Assembly: GCA_900074885.1 (NCBI GenBank)
Contig: FJUW01000109.1
Span: 1-26,730 of the forward strand
Direction of reading: 5' to 3'
DNA from: Rhynchosporium graminicola
Taxonomy: Eukaryota > Ascomycota > Leotiomycetes > Helotiales > Ploettnerulaceae
DNA: 26,730 nucleotides
Below, piece by piece: positions 9,561 to 19,430 of this stretch (the first letter of the stretch is position 1; the number at the start of each line of letters is the position of its first letter). Position numbers and translations under genes: made by a program. Below the pieces are notes generated by a model, which saw only the letters and a program-made list of their open reading frames with translations, was not told the origin of the DNA and ran no database searches.

Positions 9561-10600
9561 AGCTCTCTGATCGAAATTAAGGACTTACATAAATATTATA
9601 CTTACTAGCGTTATTAATATAATACTAATAAACGAGATAAACGCCTTAATTAGTTCTGGGAAGCGTACGAGGTATAGCGAAACGCAGTTAGCTCTCTTAT
9701 TAATATTCAAGTAGTTACTAACTCTATATCTATTATTAAATAACTACTACTAAACGCTCGGAAACGCATTTCTAGGGAGACTTATAGCTATAAAAATATC
9801 TAAAACTCTCCCTTAGAGAGTATTCTATAGGTAACTAACCCTCTGCTATTACTACTGCTTAGTTAGGACTATTTCTCTAGCGTTTATACTACTTATTATA
9901 GATACGCTGAGCCTAAGTATTTATTATCTGAAGAATAGGAAGAGAGTAGTAAAGAGAAGCCTTTATACGCTAGAGCTACTAATATACGTCCGAAGTATAT
10001 ACGATTTAGTAATATTATTACTTATATCCTGCGTGAATCTCTACTTTAACCCTAATTAGAAGTCTCTATATTAAAGACTTATATATAAGATTACGCTTAT
10101 ATAATTTATACTATAGATTAATAGTTATTAGGAATATTATCTCGCGAGTTAATAGAAGCTACTTTAGGTATAAATATAGCTATTACGCTATTTCAGAAGC
10201 GCTAATAGTAATAAAGACCGCCTCCTCGTGCGCTCAGACCTCTCTAAGAGCTTCTTACGCTAGAGATTTATATAATTAGTAGCTTAGCTTTTTATCTCTT
10301 ATATAAACGCTAGAAGTCTTCTAACGATAAGATCTTCTCTATTACTCTCTACGAAATAGATAAGCTTCTTAATAACCGAATCGCAGATTAGTAACGTAAT
10401 ACTACTATTATATCTTTAACTATCGACCTTACAGAACGCTATAAAACCGCCTAGTAATTTGCTATTAGCTTAAGCGAATTAGATTCAGAACTACGGATTC
10501 CTCACGAGTATAGCTAGTAGGTATATATCTTTTCTAAGGAAGCTAGCGATATTCTCCCTTTTTATCGTTTATACGATTACCGAATTAAGCTTAAGGAAGG
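9560..10600 (+). pseudogene. A2 protease-RT linker region of pol
   Basis: This lies between the recognisable protease and RT in the same element. I see broken plus-strand reading but no motif I can name, and no other gene. Confidence 0.5.
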
Positions 10601-11200
10601 GGCTGAAAAGAGCCTTAAATACTCCCACTTATATAAGATATTAGCTAAAGAACTTGAAGTAGTAAAAGCGTATATTACTAATAACTTAGCTAAAGGTTTT
10701 ATTAAACCTTCTTAAGTACTATACGCTATACTTATTCTTTTTATTAAGAAAGCTAATAGAAGTCTATAGTTCTATATAGACTTTCGTATACTTAATAACC
10801 TCACGAGGATGGATTAATACCTATTGCTATTAATTAACGAAACGCTAGCTAGAATCTCTACTACTAAGATCTTCACTAAACTGGATATTCGCTAAGCTTT
10901 CTACTGAATTCGAATAAATCTAGCTTCTAAAGAGTATACGACTTTCTAGACCTGCTATAGAGCGTATAAATATAAGATACTACTATTCGGTCTAACTAAT
11001 AGCCCTACGATATACTAGCGGTATATGAATAATATCTTATTCGACTACTTAAACGACTTCTATATAGTATATTTAGATGATATTCTAATCTACTCTAACG
11101 ACTTACTATAGTATTAATTATATATACATAAGGTACTATAACGATTATAAGACGCTAGATTATAAGCCGACCTTAAGAAGTATAAATTCAATATTATTCG
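10600..11200 (+). pseudogene. A2 reverse transcriptase
   Basis: The frame reads F-I-K-K-A-N near 10740, F-Y-I-D-F-R-I-L-N-N near 10775, F-T-K-L-D-I-R near 10875 and Y-K-Y-K-I-L-L-F-G-L-T-N near 10965-11000. The catalytic box Y-L-D-D-I-L-I-Y-S starts at 11070 and its two Asp codons (11076-11081) are intact. These are the Gypsy RT blocks. Stops occur at Gln and Trp sites. Confidence 0.92.
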
Positions 11201-11469
11201 TACTAAATACCTTAGATTTATTATCTTTACTTCTAGAATCGAGGTAGACCTTAAAAAAGTTAATATTATATAGTCTTAGAACTACCTAATTATAGTTAAG
11301 GGCGTATAATCGTTTTTAGGTTTTTATAACTTCTACTAGCGATTTATTAAAGACTATAGAATAATCGCGAAACCTCTTATATAACTTACTAAAAATAATA
11401 TATTATTTCGATTCGATAGAGAGTATAAAAATACCTTTGATTACCTAAAGTATACTTTCACTTCGGTAC

Positions 11470-11890
11470 TACTTCTCTACTACTATTAGTAAGATCTACT
11501 TTATATAATCGAAATAGACGCTAGTAATAGAGTAATAGTAAGTATACTATTATAACAGCATGATAAAGACTAGTTCCTAGTAGCTTACTTCTCTAAGACT
11601 ATACTACTAGCTAAGCTTAATTACGCTATCTATAATAAGGAAATACTCGTAATTATATGATCTTTTAGTAACTAGAGATCTGAACTCGTAAGCGTATTAT
11701 ATTAAATCCGAGTTATTACTAATTATAAAGCTCTTAAATACTTTATAACCTCTAAATAGTTAAATGTATAATAAGTATAATAAGCAGAGCTACTCGTAGA
11801 TTATAACTTTATATTTATCTATCGACTTAGGAAGTATAATCTACTCGCTGATACTCTCTCTCGTAGAATAGATAAATTAGATAATTAAAA
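11470..11890 (+). pseudogene. A2 RNase H
   Basis: I-E-I-D-A-S-N (Asp codon 11517-11519) and V-A-Y-F-S-K-T near 11580 match the Gypsy RNase H that follows RT. N-Y-A-I-Y-N-K-E is readable near 11620-11645. The domain removes RNA from the RNA-DNA hybrid. Broken by stops. Confidence 0.85.
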
Positions 11891-12079
11891 TAATACTAAG
11901 AAAGCTTAATATTTATAATAACTACTACGCGAAGACTAGATTAATCTAATACTACTTATAAGTAATCTCTAGAATAGTTCTAACTCTATAGATAGCTTTA
12001 AACTTATTAACGCTTTAGAAGTTATTAACTTATCGCTAGCTTTCTCTATAGTATAGTAAGTACTTAAAGCTAATCGTGC

Positions 12080-13290
12080 TATACTATTACTCTAAGTACT
12101 ACGGAAATAAGCTCTCTCTATTACTCCTAGAAAACTAACTATAGAAAAAGGTCTTCTACTTTACGAAGGAAGATTAATTATACTTAACGTTTTATACTTT
12201 TATATACTACTTATACGCGAAGTATATGATCGATTAGAAACTGCTTATCCAAGTATAAAGAAGACCTTATAACTCCTATTATTATAATACTACTAGTATA
12301 GAGTCGCTTTAACTATTAACTAATACTACTATAATTACTATATTTACTAATAAATTCGAGTGCTACGAGATAAGAAACCTGGATTACTATAGCCCCTGCT
12401 AGTACTATCACGCTTATAGGAGCATATTATAGTCGATTACTATAGCTTTAATCGCGATAAATATAGTTATAATAACGTTCTCGTATTTATAGATCGTTTT
12501 AGTAAATAAGTAATTAGTATTCTATACTATAAGACCTCTGATACGCGTGATCTTATAAAGCTCTACTTATACTACGTATATTGCTATTTCGGAGCTTTAC
12601 TAATAAATACCTCTAATAGAGGACCTTAATTCGTTTCTTGCTTTTAGATTATAATTATTACGATTCTTAGTACTAAAAGATAACTTTCTATAGTAGACTA
12701 CTTATAAATAGATAGCTAAATAGAGATCTATAACTAATATCTCTAACGTAGATTATAACTTTTTATCTCTTACTATTAAGATAACTAGTCGGAATTCTTA
12801 TCTATTATAGATTACGCTTAGATAACCCTCCCTTATGACTCCCTTAGAGGTCTCTTACTCTTTAAAGTTGTTTATAGATATATAACTCGCGTTAATTAGA
12901 ATTAGAAAGACTTACTTAACTCTATTATACTTACTAATAAATTAAATACTTAGTAAGCTCTAGATTATATTAATCGTCTGCGTAACGCCTAGACTACTGC
13001 CTAATTAAGCCTCTTACGCGTATAAGCTAAGATATCCCGATCTTATAATCGCTTACGCTATAAAGTCGACTTTACTATAGATGACCTTATTTAGCTAGAT
13101 ATATGCTACTTTATAAGCACTTGACCTAGTAAAAAACTCGACTTCCTAACTAATAGATTCTTCTGTATAATTAAAAAAGTTAGAAGCTCTTACTATTTAG
13201 AGCTCCTTACTAGTATAAAAGTATATAATATCTTTCTTACTACTAAACTACGAAAGTATCTAAACGATCTTTTACTAGGATAAACCTTAC
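12080..13290 (+). pseudogene. A2 integrase
   Basis: The frame shows I-V-D-Y-Y-S-F-N-R-D with the first Asp at 12435-12437. Next comes L-V-F-I-D-R-F-S-K near 12480-12505, then S-N-R-G-P near 12612-12626, where the second Asp has become Asn (AAT 12615-12617). I-E-I-Y-N has Glu at 12723-12725. The upstream region (about 12150-12290) reads like the segment between the zinc-binding and core domains. It aligns with 1-1220 in A1. Confidence 0.92.
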
Positions 13291-13309
13291 TACTACTACT
13301 ACTTATTAA

Positions 13310-13560
13310 TATCACTAGTAATAACGAATAGGAAATAAAGGATATACTAGCCTGCTATAAGTAGCGCGGTAACCTCTCTTACCGCGTCTCCTAGTTAAAT
13401 TAAGATATCGATCTCATGTAGTATAATACTTCAGATATTAAGTACGCTCCTATAAAGCTTTAGTAGTTCCACCTCGATAACCTGACGTAAGCAGGTCCCT
13501 CTGCTAAGCTTCCTGATTAGCTAAAAGCTTTCTATAATTAAATGAATAATTATAACTAAT
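13310..13560 (+). pseudogene. A2 chromodomain at the pol C-terminus
   Basis: The translation reads K-D-I-L-A-C-Y-K...L-S-Y-R-V-S...D-I-D-L, then K-Y-A-P-I-K-L, and F-H-L-D-N-L with stops at Trp and Gln sites. This is the chromodomain pattern of chromoviruses. It lies at the C-terminus of pol, just before the polypurine tract. Confidence 0.85.
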
Positions 13561-13608
13561 TTAATAGTAATAAGGAGATAGACTAACGCTCGAGGGCGAG
13601 CTTTTTTC

Positions 13609-13622
13609 AGAGGGGGGGGTAG
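13609..13622 (+). other. Polypurine tract of A2
   Basis: AGAGGGGGGGGTAG directly abuts the 3' LTR and follows a T6 run. Confidence 0.88.
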
Positions 13623-13856
13623 TATAACGACTAGTCAGATTAGAGGTTTCTCTCTATTAGTAGAAACACTTACTGCTAAGCGAGATTATACGAGTAGAGT
13701 TTAGGGGCCCTTTTTCATATATATACTTCCTTTCTCTCTCTACTTCTTTACTCCTTAGTTATAGATTCTAAGTTAATTCTTACTACTTCATATTCATAGT
13801 AATATGAGGTCTTATTACTAAGGTAGTTTTGAGACCTTTCTAGAGTAAGCGTTACA
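13623..13856 (+). repeat. 3' LTR of A2 (234 bp)
   Basis: It begins TATAACGAC and ends GCGTTACA. Compared with the 5' LTR all visible differences are C/T or G/A. The second half (13705-13856) is repeated at 15791-15942 after the N at 15790. Confidence 0.96.
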
Positions 13857-14117
13857 GAAAGGGTTTATTAATATTAGAGCTTTTCCTTTTTAACTGCGAT
13901 AACTACTCTAACTTATAAGTTTACTCTCCTTAGACTACGATATAGTTCCTAGAGTAGGTATCGTTACTAACTACTGATAGCAGTCTACTGTAATCTTATA
14001 TATTAATCGATCTAATTAAGTCTTCTCTTATTATAAGTAAGTTTCCTGCCTTAGTATTAGAGATAGTTTTCAAGTATAATATAGGGATTTCACGGATCTA
14101 TAGCGCTAACTCCTATA

Positions 14118-14805
14118 GTGCTCTTACTAGTTCCTACTAGTACTCTTTCGGTAGCGTATTATATATATTACCTGCGATATATTCGCGCTTTCCTTAAGAT
14201 AAAGTATAATAATACTTCTACTCTAGAACTTCTATATTTATTCGATAAGCTTAACTCTAAGCTTTATAAGTATTATTTAGCGTTAAAGAGCAGTTATAAG
14301 TATATAAGTTACTTGAACTTAAACGTAGTTATATATACTAACGTGTTATAGTTACTTAACTATATTAATATAAAGTATACTATTTTATCCGGTTTACTTC
14401 TTAGCGGCGAAGCTAAGGACGCGAAGCTAAATCAGAGCGGTATTATAGCTACTTATAAGGCTATTAATCAGATCTATTATCTCGCGAAATCTACTACTCC
14501 TATTATTACGTTAGAGATTACTACTATATAATTAGTAAAGACTTAGGCTTTAAAGCGATCTATAAAGAAAGTATTTAAAGAATCAGAATTTATTAAAGTA
14601 GTAAGTTAAGATCTTTAAACCTTTAGATACTAATATAATACTAACGCGATATAGGATTTAGATCTTCTAATAGTAAATTCAGCGAAGTCTAAGTTAATAG
14701 TATAAATAGTATTAAAGCAGATAAAGGAATTAAATACTATTATATAGGAATTTACGAAGAAAGCTATATTTAAGGCTATAATATCTAATACTAAGGGTTT
14801 AACTA
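14118..14805 (+). pseudogene. Convergent ORF of family B, copy in B2 (two exons)
   Basis: Same gene as at 18112-19073, read on the plus strand against family B pol. Exon 1 is readable from at least 14118 to 14600, open to 14351 and then with stops at CAA/CAG-type sites. The putative intron 14601-14654 starts GTAAGT, has TACTAAC at 14639-14645 and ends TAG. Exon 2 resumes in phase with D-L-D-L-L-I-V. This copy has one extra T inside the intron relative to B1, while the exons stay in register. After about 14805 the sequence no longer matches B1. No known family recognised. Confidence 0.6.
14601..14654 (+). other. Putative spliceosomal intron in the B2 convergent ORF
   Basis: GTAAGT donor, perfect TACTAAC branch sequence 9 nt before the TAG end, 54 nt long, lying between two frames that differ before removal and join in phase after it. 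Confidence 0.6.
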
Positions 14806-15263
14806 CTATACGAGTATAAGTATTAAGTATCATATAGCTTATTTATAATAACTCTTCAATAGAGCTAGAGTTATTAGAGTATACTTCTTCGACTTCTTCT
14901 AATAATAGTAGCGTAGATATAATAGCTAAAGAGCTCTCTCCACTAGTACTCTACGCGACTATATTTACTATAGAAAGACGCGCTAGTTTAACTAAACTAT
15001 ACGTATATACTATACTTTAATCGGAAGCTCGTAACTTGAATCTCTACCCTTAGTACTAAGAAACAGTTCGATACTTACTATTAAGAATTATAATACTACT
15101 GCTTCTTTAAGTACTACTCTACTTCTAGCTATCGGGGCTTATAACCTATAGTAAAGTTATATTAATATTCAAAGGAAGGCATAGAGTAGTTGAATAATAT
15201 TAGTTATATTATAGTACTAATTACTATAGAGAGTTAACTAAAGGTATTATCTAGGAATATCCG
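14806..15263 (+). other. B2-specific stretch with broken plus-strand reading frames
   Basis: The exon-2 frame continues to about 15008 with an acidic, Ser/Asn-rich piece (E-L-E-L-L-E-Y-T-S-S-T-S-S-N-N). A second frame from about 15035 reads S-T-K-K-Q-F-D-T-Y-Y and its stops are mainly TAA/TAG, as Gln codons would give. If B1 is removed, that frame continues past its target site to a TAG near 25198. Whether this is one gene is uncertain. Confidence 0.35.
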
Positions 15264-15789
15264 TGTAACGACATAAGACTCAAGGCGGTATATAAGTAAG
15301 AATAAACGAGTAGGGAGGCTAAGAGCGATCTTATATAGTCTACTACGAAGGAAATAAAAAGATAAGGAAGGAAGAAGAAGAGAGATAGAGTATAAAGCAC
15401 CTTATATATATATGCTAGTACTAGTCCGATACTATACCGGGTCGGATACTAGTTCTGCCGGGATACCTGTGAACTCGGGCCCTATTATCTATCCTTCTTC
15501 ATATATGATATTCAGGTGAGCTATTATTATATTACCCCCCTCCTAAGAAGAGCTTAACCCTAAGCTCGGAAGGTTATAGTTTATATTAGAATTAGTCTTT
15601 ATTATAACTATTTTCGTCGATATTCGCGTAATAAGCGCTAGCCGCTCTTTAGTAGTAGTAAGTTCTTTATCAGGTTCTGACTAGTTATATCGCTATAATA
15701 GTACTATATTAGTTATAGCTTCTAAATCGGGCGGTAAGCGGTATTTACTTTATCTATTTATAGTAGGAGTCGAGTTTAAGTAGGGCGTA
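15264..15789 (-). repeat. First assembly copy of the B1 left end (LTR 15264-15531 plus internal start)
   Basis: It is identical to 17350-17829, then shows about three substitutions in its last 50 bp, and stops at the N. It is preceded by ATCCG like the second copy. I regard it as the same locus as 17350-17875. Confidence 0.75.
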
Positions 15790-15790
15790 N

Positions 15791-15942
15791 GGGCCCTTTT
15801 TCATATATATACTTCCTTTCTCTCTCTACTTCTTTACTCCTTAGTTATAGATTCTAAGTTAATTCTTACTACTTCATATTCATAGTAATATGAGGTCTTA
15901 TTACTAAGGTAGTTTTGAGACCTTTCTAGAGTAAGCGTTACA
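15791..15942 (+). repeat. Partial family A LTR (second assembly copy of A2 3' LTR)
   Basis: It equals 13705-13856. No element body precedes it, only the N. Confidence 0.85.
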
Positions 15943-17349
15943 GAAAGGGTTTATTAATATTAGAGCTTTTCCTTTTTAACTGCGATAACTACTCTAACTT
16001 ATAAGTTTACTCTCCTTAGACTACGATATAGTTCCTAGAGTAGGTATCGTTACTAACTACTGATAGCAGTCTACTGTAATCTTATATATTAATCGATCTA
16101 ATTAAGTCTTCTCTTATTATAAGTAAGTTTCCTGCCTTAGTATTAGAGATAGTTTTCAAGTATAATATAGGGATTTCACGGATCTATAGCGCTAACTCCT
16201 ATAGTGCTCTTACTAGTTCCTACTAGTACTCTTTCGGTAGCGTATTATATATATTACCTGCGATATATTCGCGCTTTCCTTAAGATAAAGTATAATAATA
16301 CTTCTACTCTAGAACTTCTATATTTATTCGATAAGCTTAACTCTAAGCTTTATAAGTATTATTTAGCGTTAAAGAGCAGTTATAAGTATATAAGTTACTT
16401 GAACTTAAACGTAGTTATATATACTAACGTGTTATAGTTACTTAACTATATTAATATAAAGTATACTATTTTATCCGGTTTACTTCTTAGCGGCGAAGCT
16501 AAGGACGCGAAGCTAAATCAGAGCGGTATTATAGCTACTTATAAGGCTATTAATCAGATCTATTATCTCGCGAAATCTACTACTCCTATTATTACGTTAG
16601 AGATTACTACTATATAATTAGTAAAGACTTAGGCTTTAAAGCGATCTATAAAGAAAGTATTTAAAGAATCAGAATTTATTAAAGTAGTAAGTTAAGATCT
16701 TTAAACCTTTAGATACTAATATAATACTAACGCGATATAGGATTTAGATCTTCTAATAGTAAATTCAGCGAAGTCTAAGTTAATAGTATAAATAGTATTA
16801 AAGCAGATAAAGGAATTAAATACTATTATATAGGAATTTACGAAGAAAGCTATATTTAAGGCTATAATATCTAATACTAAGGGTTTAACTACTATACGAG
16901 TATAAGTATTAAGTATCATATAGCTTATTTATAATAACTCTTCAATAGAGCTAGAGTTATTAGAGTATACTTCTTCGACTTCTTCTAATAATAGTAGCGT
17001 AGATATAATAGCTAAAGAGCTCTCTCCACTAGTACTCTACGCGACTATATTTACTATAGAAAGACGCGCTAGTTTAACTAAACTATACGTATATACTATA
17101 CTTTAATCGGAAGCTCGTAACTTGAATCTCTACCCTTAGTACTAAGAAACAGTTCGATACTTACTATTAAGAATTATAATACTACTGCTTCTTTAAGTAC
17201 TACTCTACTTCTAGCTATCGGGGCTTATAACCTATAGTAAAGTTATATTAATATTCAAAGGAAGGCATAGAGTAGTTGAATAATATTAGTTATATTATAG
17301 TACTAATTACTATAGAGAGTTAACTAAAGGTATTATCTAGGAATATCCG
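15943..17349 (+). repeat. Second assembly copy of the B2 segment, including the convergent ORF
   Basis: It equals 13857-15263, with the 77-codon open stretch at 16204-16437 matching 14118-14351. The intron copy is at 16687-16740. It ends in ATCCG (17345-17349), the left half of the B1 target duplication. Confidence 0.85.
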
Positions 17350-17617
17350 TGTAACGACATAAGACTCAAGGCGGTATATAAGTAAGAATAAACGAGTAGG
17401 GAGGCTAAGAGCGATCTTATATAGTCTACTACGAAGGAAATAAAAAGATAAGGAAGGAAGAAGAAGAGAGATAGAGTATAAAGCACCTTATATATATATG
17501 CTAGTACTAGTCCGATACTATACCGGGTCGGATACTAGTTCTGCCGGGATACCTGTGAACTCGGGCCCTATTATCTATCCTTCTTCATATATGATATTCA
17601 GGTGAGCTATTATTATA
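17350..17617 (-). repeat. 3' LTR of B1 (left, 268 bp)
   Basis: It starts TGTAACGACA on the plus strand and ends TATTATTATA. It is paired with 24859-25126 and has the same length. Differences are almost all transitions, with RIP concentrated at opposite ends in the two LTRs. Confidence 0.95.
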
Positions 17618-17630
17618 TTACCCCCCTCCT
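17618..17630 (-). other. Polypurine tract of B1
   Basis: Read on the minus strand, AGGAGGGGGGTAA directly precedes the LTR. B2 has the same feature at 6985-6998. It fixes this side as the 3' end of the element. Confidence 0.85.
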
Positions 17631-17635
17631 AAGAA

Positions 17636-17653
17636 GAGCTTAACCCTAAGCTC
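17636..17653. other. Short inverted repeat beside the polypurine tract
   Basis: GAGCTTA and TAAGCTC form a 7-bp stem with a 4-base loop. It is also present in B2 near 7005-7022 and in the assembly copy near 15550. Function unknown. Confidence 0.5.
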
Positions 17654-18111
17654 GGAAGGTTATAGTTTATATTAGAATTAGTCTTTATTATAACTATTTT
17701 CGTCGATATTCGCGTAATAAGCGCTAGCCGCTCTTTAGTAGTAGTAAGTTCTTTATCAGGTTCTGACTAGTTATATCGCTATAATAGTACTATATTAGTT
17801 ATAGCTTCTAAATCGGGCGGTAAGCGGTATTTATTTTATCTGTTTATAGTAGGAGTCGATTTTAAGTAGGGCGTAGGGTATATAAAGGAAGGGGTTTATT
17901 AATATTAGAGCTTTTCCTTTTTAACTACGATAACTACTTTAACTTATAAGTTTACTCTTCCTAGACTATAATATAGCTTCTAGAGTAAGTATTATTACTA
18001 ACTACTATAGTAGTCTACTATAATCTTATATATTAATTAATTTAATTAACTCTTCTCTTAATATAAGTAAGTTTCCTATTTTAGTTTTAGGGATAGTCCT
18101 TAAGTATAGTA
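17654..18111. other. Family B 3' region without a recognisable gene
   Basis: This lies between the polypurine tract and the readable start of the convergent ORF and is conserved in B2. I see no coding frame I can defend. If the convergent ORF is expressed, its promoter and start codon should be here. ATG would often have become ATA through RIP. Confidence 0.5.
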
Positions 18112-19073
18112 CAGGGGTTTCACGGATCTATAACGCTGACTCTTATAGTGCTTTTACTAGTTCCTGCCGGTACTCTTTCAGTAGCGTATTATATATATTA
18201 CCTATAATATATTCGCGCTTTCCTTAAGATAAAGTATAATAATACTCCTATTTTAGAACTCTTATACTTATTTAATAAGCTTAACTCTAAGCTTTATAAG
18301 TATTATTCGGCGTTAAAGAGTAGTTATAAGTATATGAGTTACTTAAACCTGAACGTAGTTATATATACTAATACGTTATAGTTACTTAACTATATTAATA
18401 CGGAGTATACTATTCTATCTAGTTTACTTCTTAGTAGCGAAGCTAAGGACGCGGAGCTAAATCGGGGTAGTATTATAGCTACCTATAAAGCTATTAATTA
18501 GATCTATTATCTCGCGAAATCTGCTGCTCCTACTATTACGTTAGAGATTACTACTATATAATTAGCAGAGACTTAAGCTTTAAGGCGTTCTATAGAGAAA
18601 GTATTTAAAGAGTTAGAGTTTATTAAGGTAATAAGTTACGATCTTAAACCCTTAGATACTAGTATGATACTAACGCGATATAGGATTTAGATCTTCTGAT
18701 AGTCGATTTAGCGAAGTCTAGGTTAATAGTATAAACGATATTAAAGTAGATAAAGGAGTTAAATAATATTATACGGAAATTTGCGAAGAAAGCTATATTT
18801 AAAGCTACGATATCTAATACTAAGGGAAAGAGGAATTTGCCTTCTAGTTCAGAGATAGCGTTAGATCTAGATACTCCCGGACCTTCTCTAAAGAAGAAAG
18901 CCTATAGGATTAGCTATTATACTCGGTCTGCTATTAGGGCTACGTTAGTAGATTTAGGTAAGGAGTTAGATATAGTAGTTCCGGTTCTAGATATTCTAGA
19001 TTTATTAGAAGCTCTAGAGAACTTAGGAGAGAAAGCTAGTAAAGTAGAAGTAGTTAAAGAAGTAAAGTTTTAG
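18112..19073 (+). pseudogene. Convergent ORF inside B1, opposite to pol, with an intron; function unknown
   Basis: Exon 1 is readable from about 18112 to 18627-18630: L-I-V-L-L-L-V-P-A-G-T-L-S-V-A, then A-F-L-K-I-K, L-Y-L-F-N-K-L-N-S-K-L, and A-K-D-A-E-L-N-R. Its few stops are TAA/TAG at likely Gln codons. Exon 2 begins at 18684 and runs to the TAG at 19071-19073. It opens D-L-D-L-L-I-V-D-L-A-K, has a basic helix-like piece, then an open 3' part (18837-19073) with S-L-K-K-K-A-Y-R and a Leu/Glu/Val-rich end. About 300 residues remain; the start is not determined. Pol ends near 19140 on the other strand, so the two genes converge. The composition suggests a soluble, mostly helical protein. I recognise no family. 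It is not Gag, Pol or Env, since Gag is found at 23600-24100. Confidence 0.65.
18631..18683 (+). other. Putative spliceosomal intron in the B1 convergent ORF
   Basis: Removing 53 nt from 18631 (or 56 nt from 18628) joins the exon-1 frame (ending F-I-K) to the exon-2 frame (D-L-D-L-L) in phase 0. TACTAAC at 18668-18674 is a perfect branch-point sequence 9 nt before the TAG acceptor. The donor reads GTAATA or ATAAGT here but GTAAGT in B2, so it has probably been mutated. Confidence 0.6.
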
Positions 19074-19139
19074 ATATAGCGTTATTACGGAGTATAATCA
19101 GGGGATTATTCCTAGTAATAAATTCTAATACTAGTAACT

Positions 19140-19430
19140 ATAATAGCTTATTATCCTCTAAGTAACTATAGTTATTTATTCCGTCTTCTTAGGCTTTAAT
19201 CTACTAATCTAGTTTACGCGGAGGTCTAGGTTTACTTAAGTTAGTAATATAGAAGTCTCTAAGCTTATACGAAGTACTTATTAAGTCGGAAGCGTTATAC
19301 TAAGTTAAGTCCGGGTTGTAGCTTAGCTAGCTAACTTAATACTTCAGATTACCTCTTAGGAGCTATATAGCGAGTATATCTTATAACTCCTACTCTTCTT
19401 AAGTAGCGATAACCTCTAGGGGTAAGTTTA
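19140..19430 (-). pseudogene. B1 chromodomain at the pol C-terminus
   Basis: The minus-strand frame reads P-L-E-V-I-A-T, then D-I-L-A-I, then R-G-N-L-K-Y, then Y-N-P-D-L-T and Y-N-A-S-D-L, ending P-R-P-P-R-K-L. It parallels the family A chromodomain block by block. Stops are at Trp, Arg and Gln positions. Confidence 0.85.

Larger units (their letters stand above)
7262..13856 (+). mobile_element. Family A chromovirus, complete copy A2 (6595 bp)
   Basis: Two 234-bp LTRs with TGTGACG/CGTCACA-type ends flank gag, protease, RT, RNase H, integrase and chromodomain in the Gypsy order. Target duplication GAAAG is perfect (7257-7261 and 13857-13861). The homologous point in B1 (near 17885-17895) has no insert and serves as the empty site. 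The LTRs differ at about 17 positions, all transitions, so divergence reflects RIP and cannot date the insertion. No frame is intact. Confidence 0.97.
13857..15263 (-). mobile_element. Family B copy B2, internal part right of A2
   Basis: It starts with GAAAG (right half of the A2 target duplication). It matches 17891-18828 of B1 up to about 14805, then diverges abruptly after AATACTAAGG. The family B pol is absent. The remaining 14806-15263 matches nothing else in the window. So B2 is either a deleted or rearranged family B copy or a related element with another right part. B1 (copied by the assembly at 15264) is inserted at its end. Confidence 0.8.
13705..17875. repeat. 2085-bp direct repeat joined by one N at 15790 (probable contig overlap)
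   Basis: Bases 13705-15789 recur at 15791-17875 with a constant offset of 2086 and almost no differences, although neighbouring true repeat copies differ at many sites. The unit starts in mid-LTR of A2 and ends inside B1, at points with no shared sequence. These are the marks of two contig ends covering one locus. Confidence 0.85.

Noticed and set aside
7262..13856. Dating the A2 insertion from LTR divergence
   Set aside because: About 17 differences in 234 bp are all transitions of the RIP type, so a molecular clock does not apply.
14630..14833. Open minus-strand frame of 67 codons (and its twin at 16716-16919)
   Set aside because: It lies opposite exon 2 of the convergent gene, straddles the B1/B2 divergence point, and has no protein-like features.
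15791..15942. A separate solo or truncated family A LTR
   Set aside because: It is identical to the second half of the A2 3' LTR and starts directly after the N, so it is an assembly overlap and not an independent insertion.
16204..16437. A second gene identical to the one at 14118-14351
   Set aside because: It is part of the 2085-bp block repeated across the N at 15790, so it is most likely the same locus counted twice.
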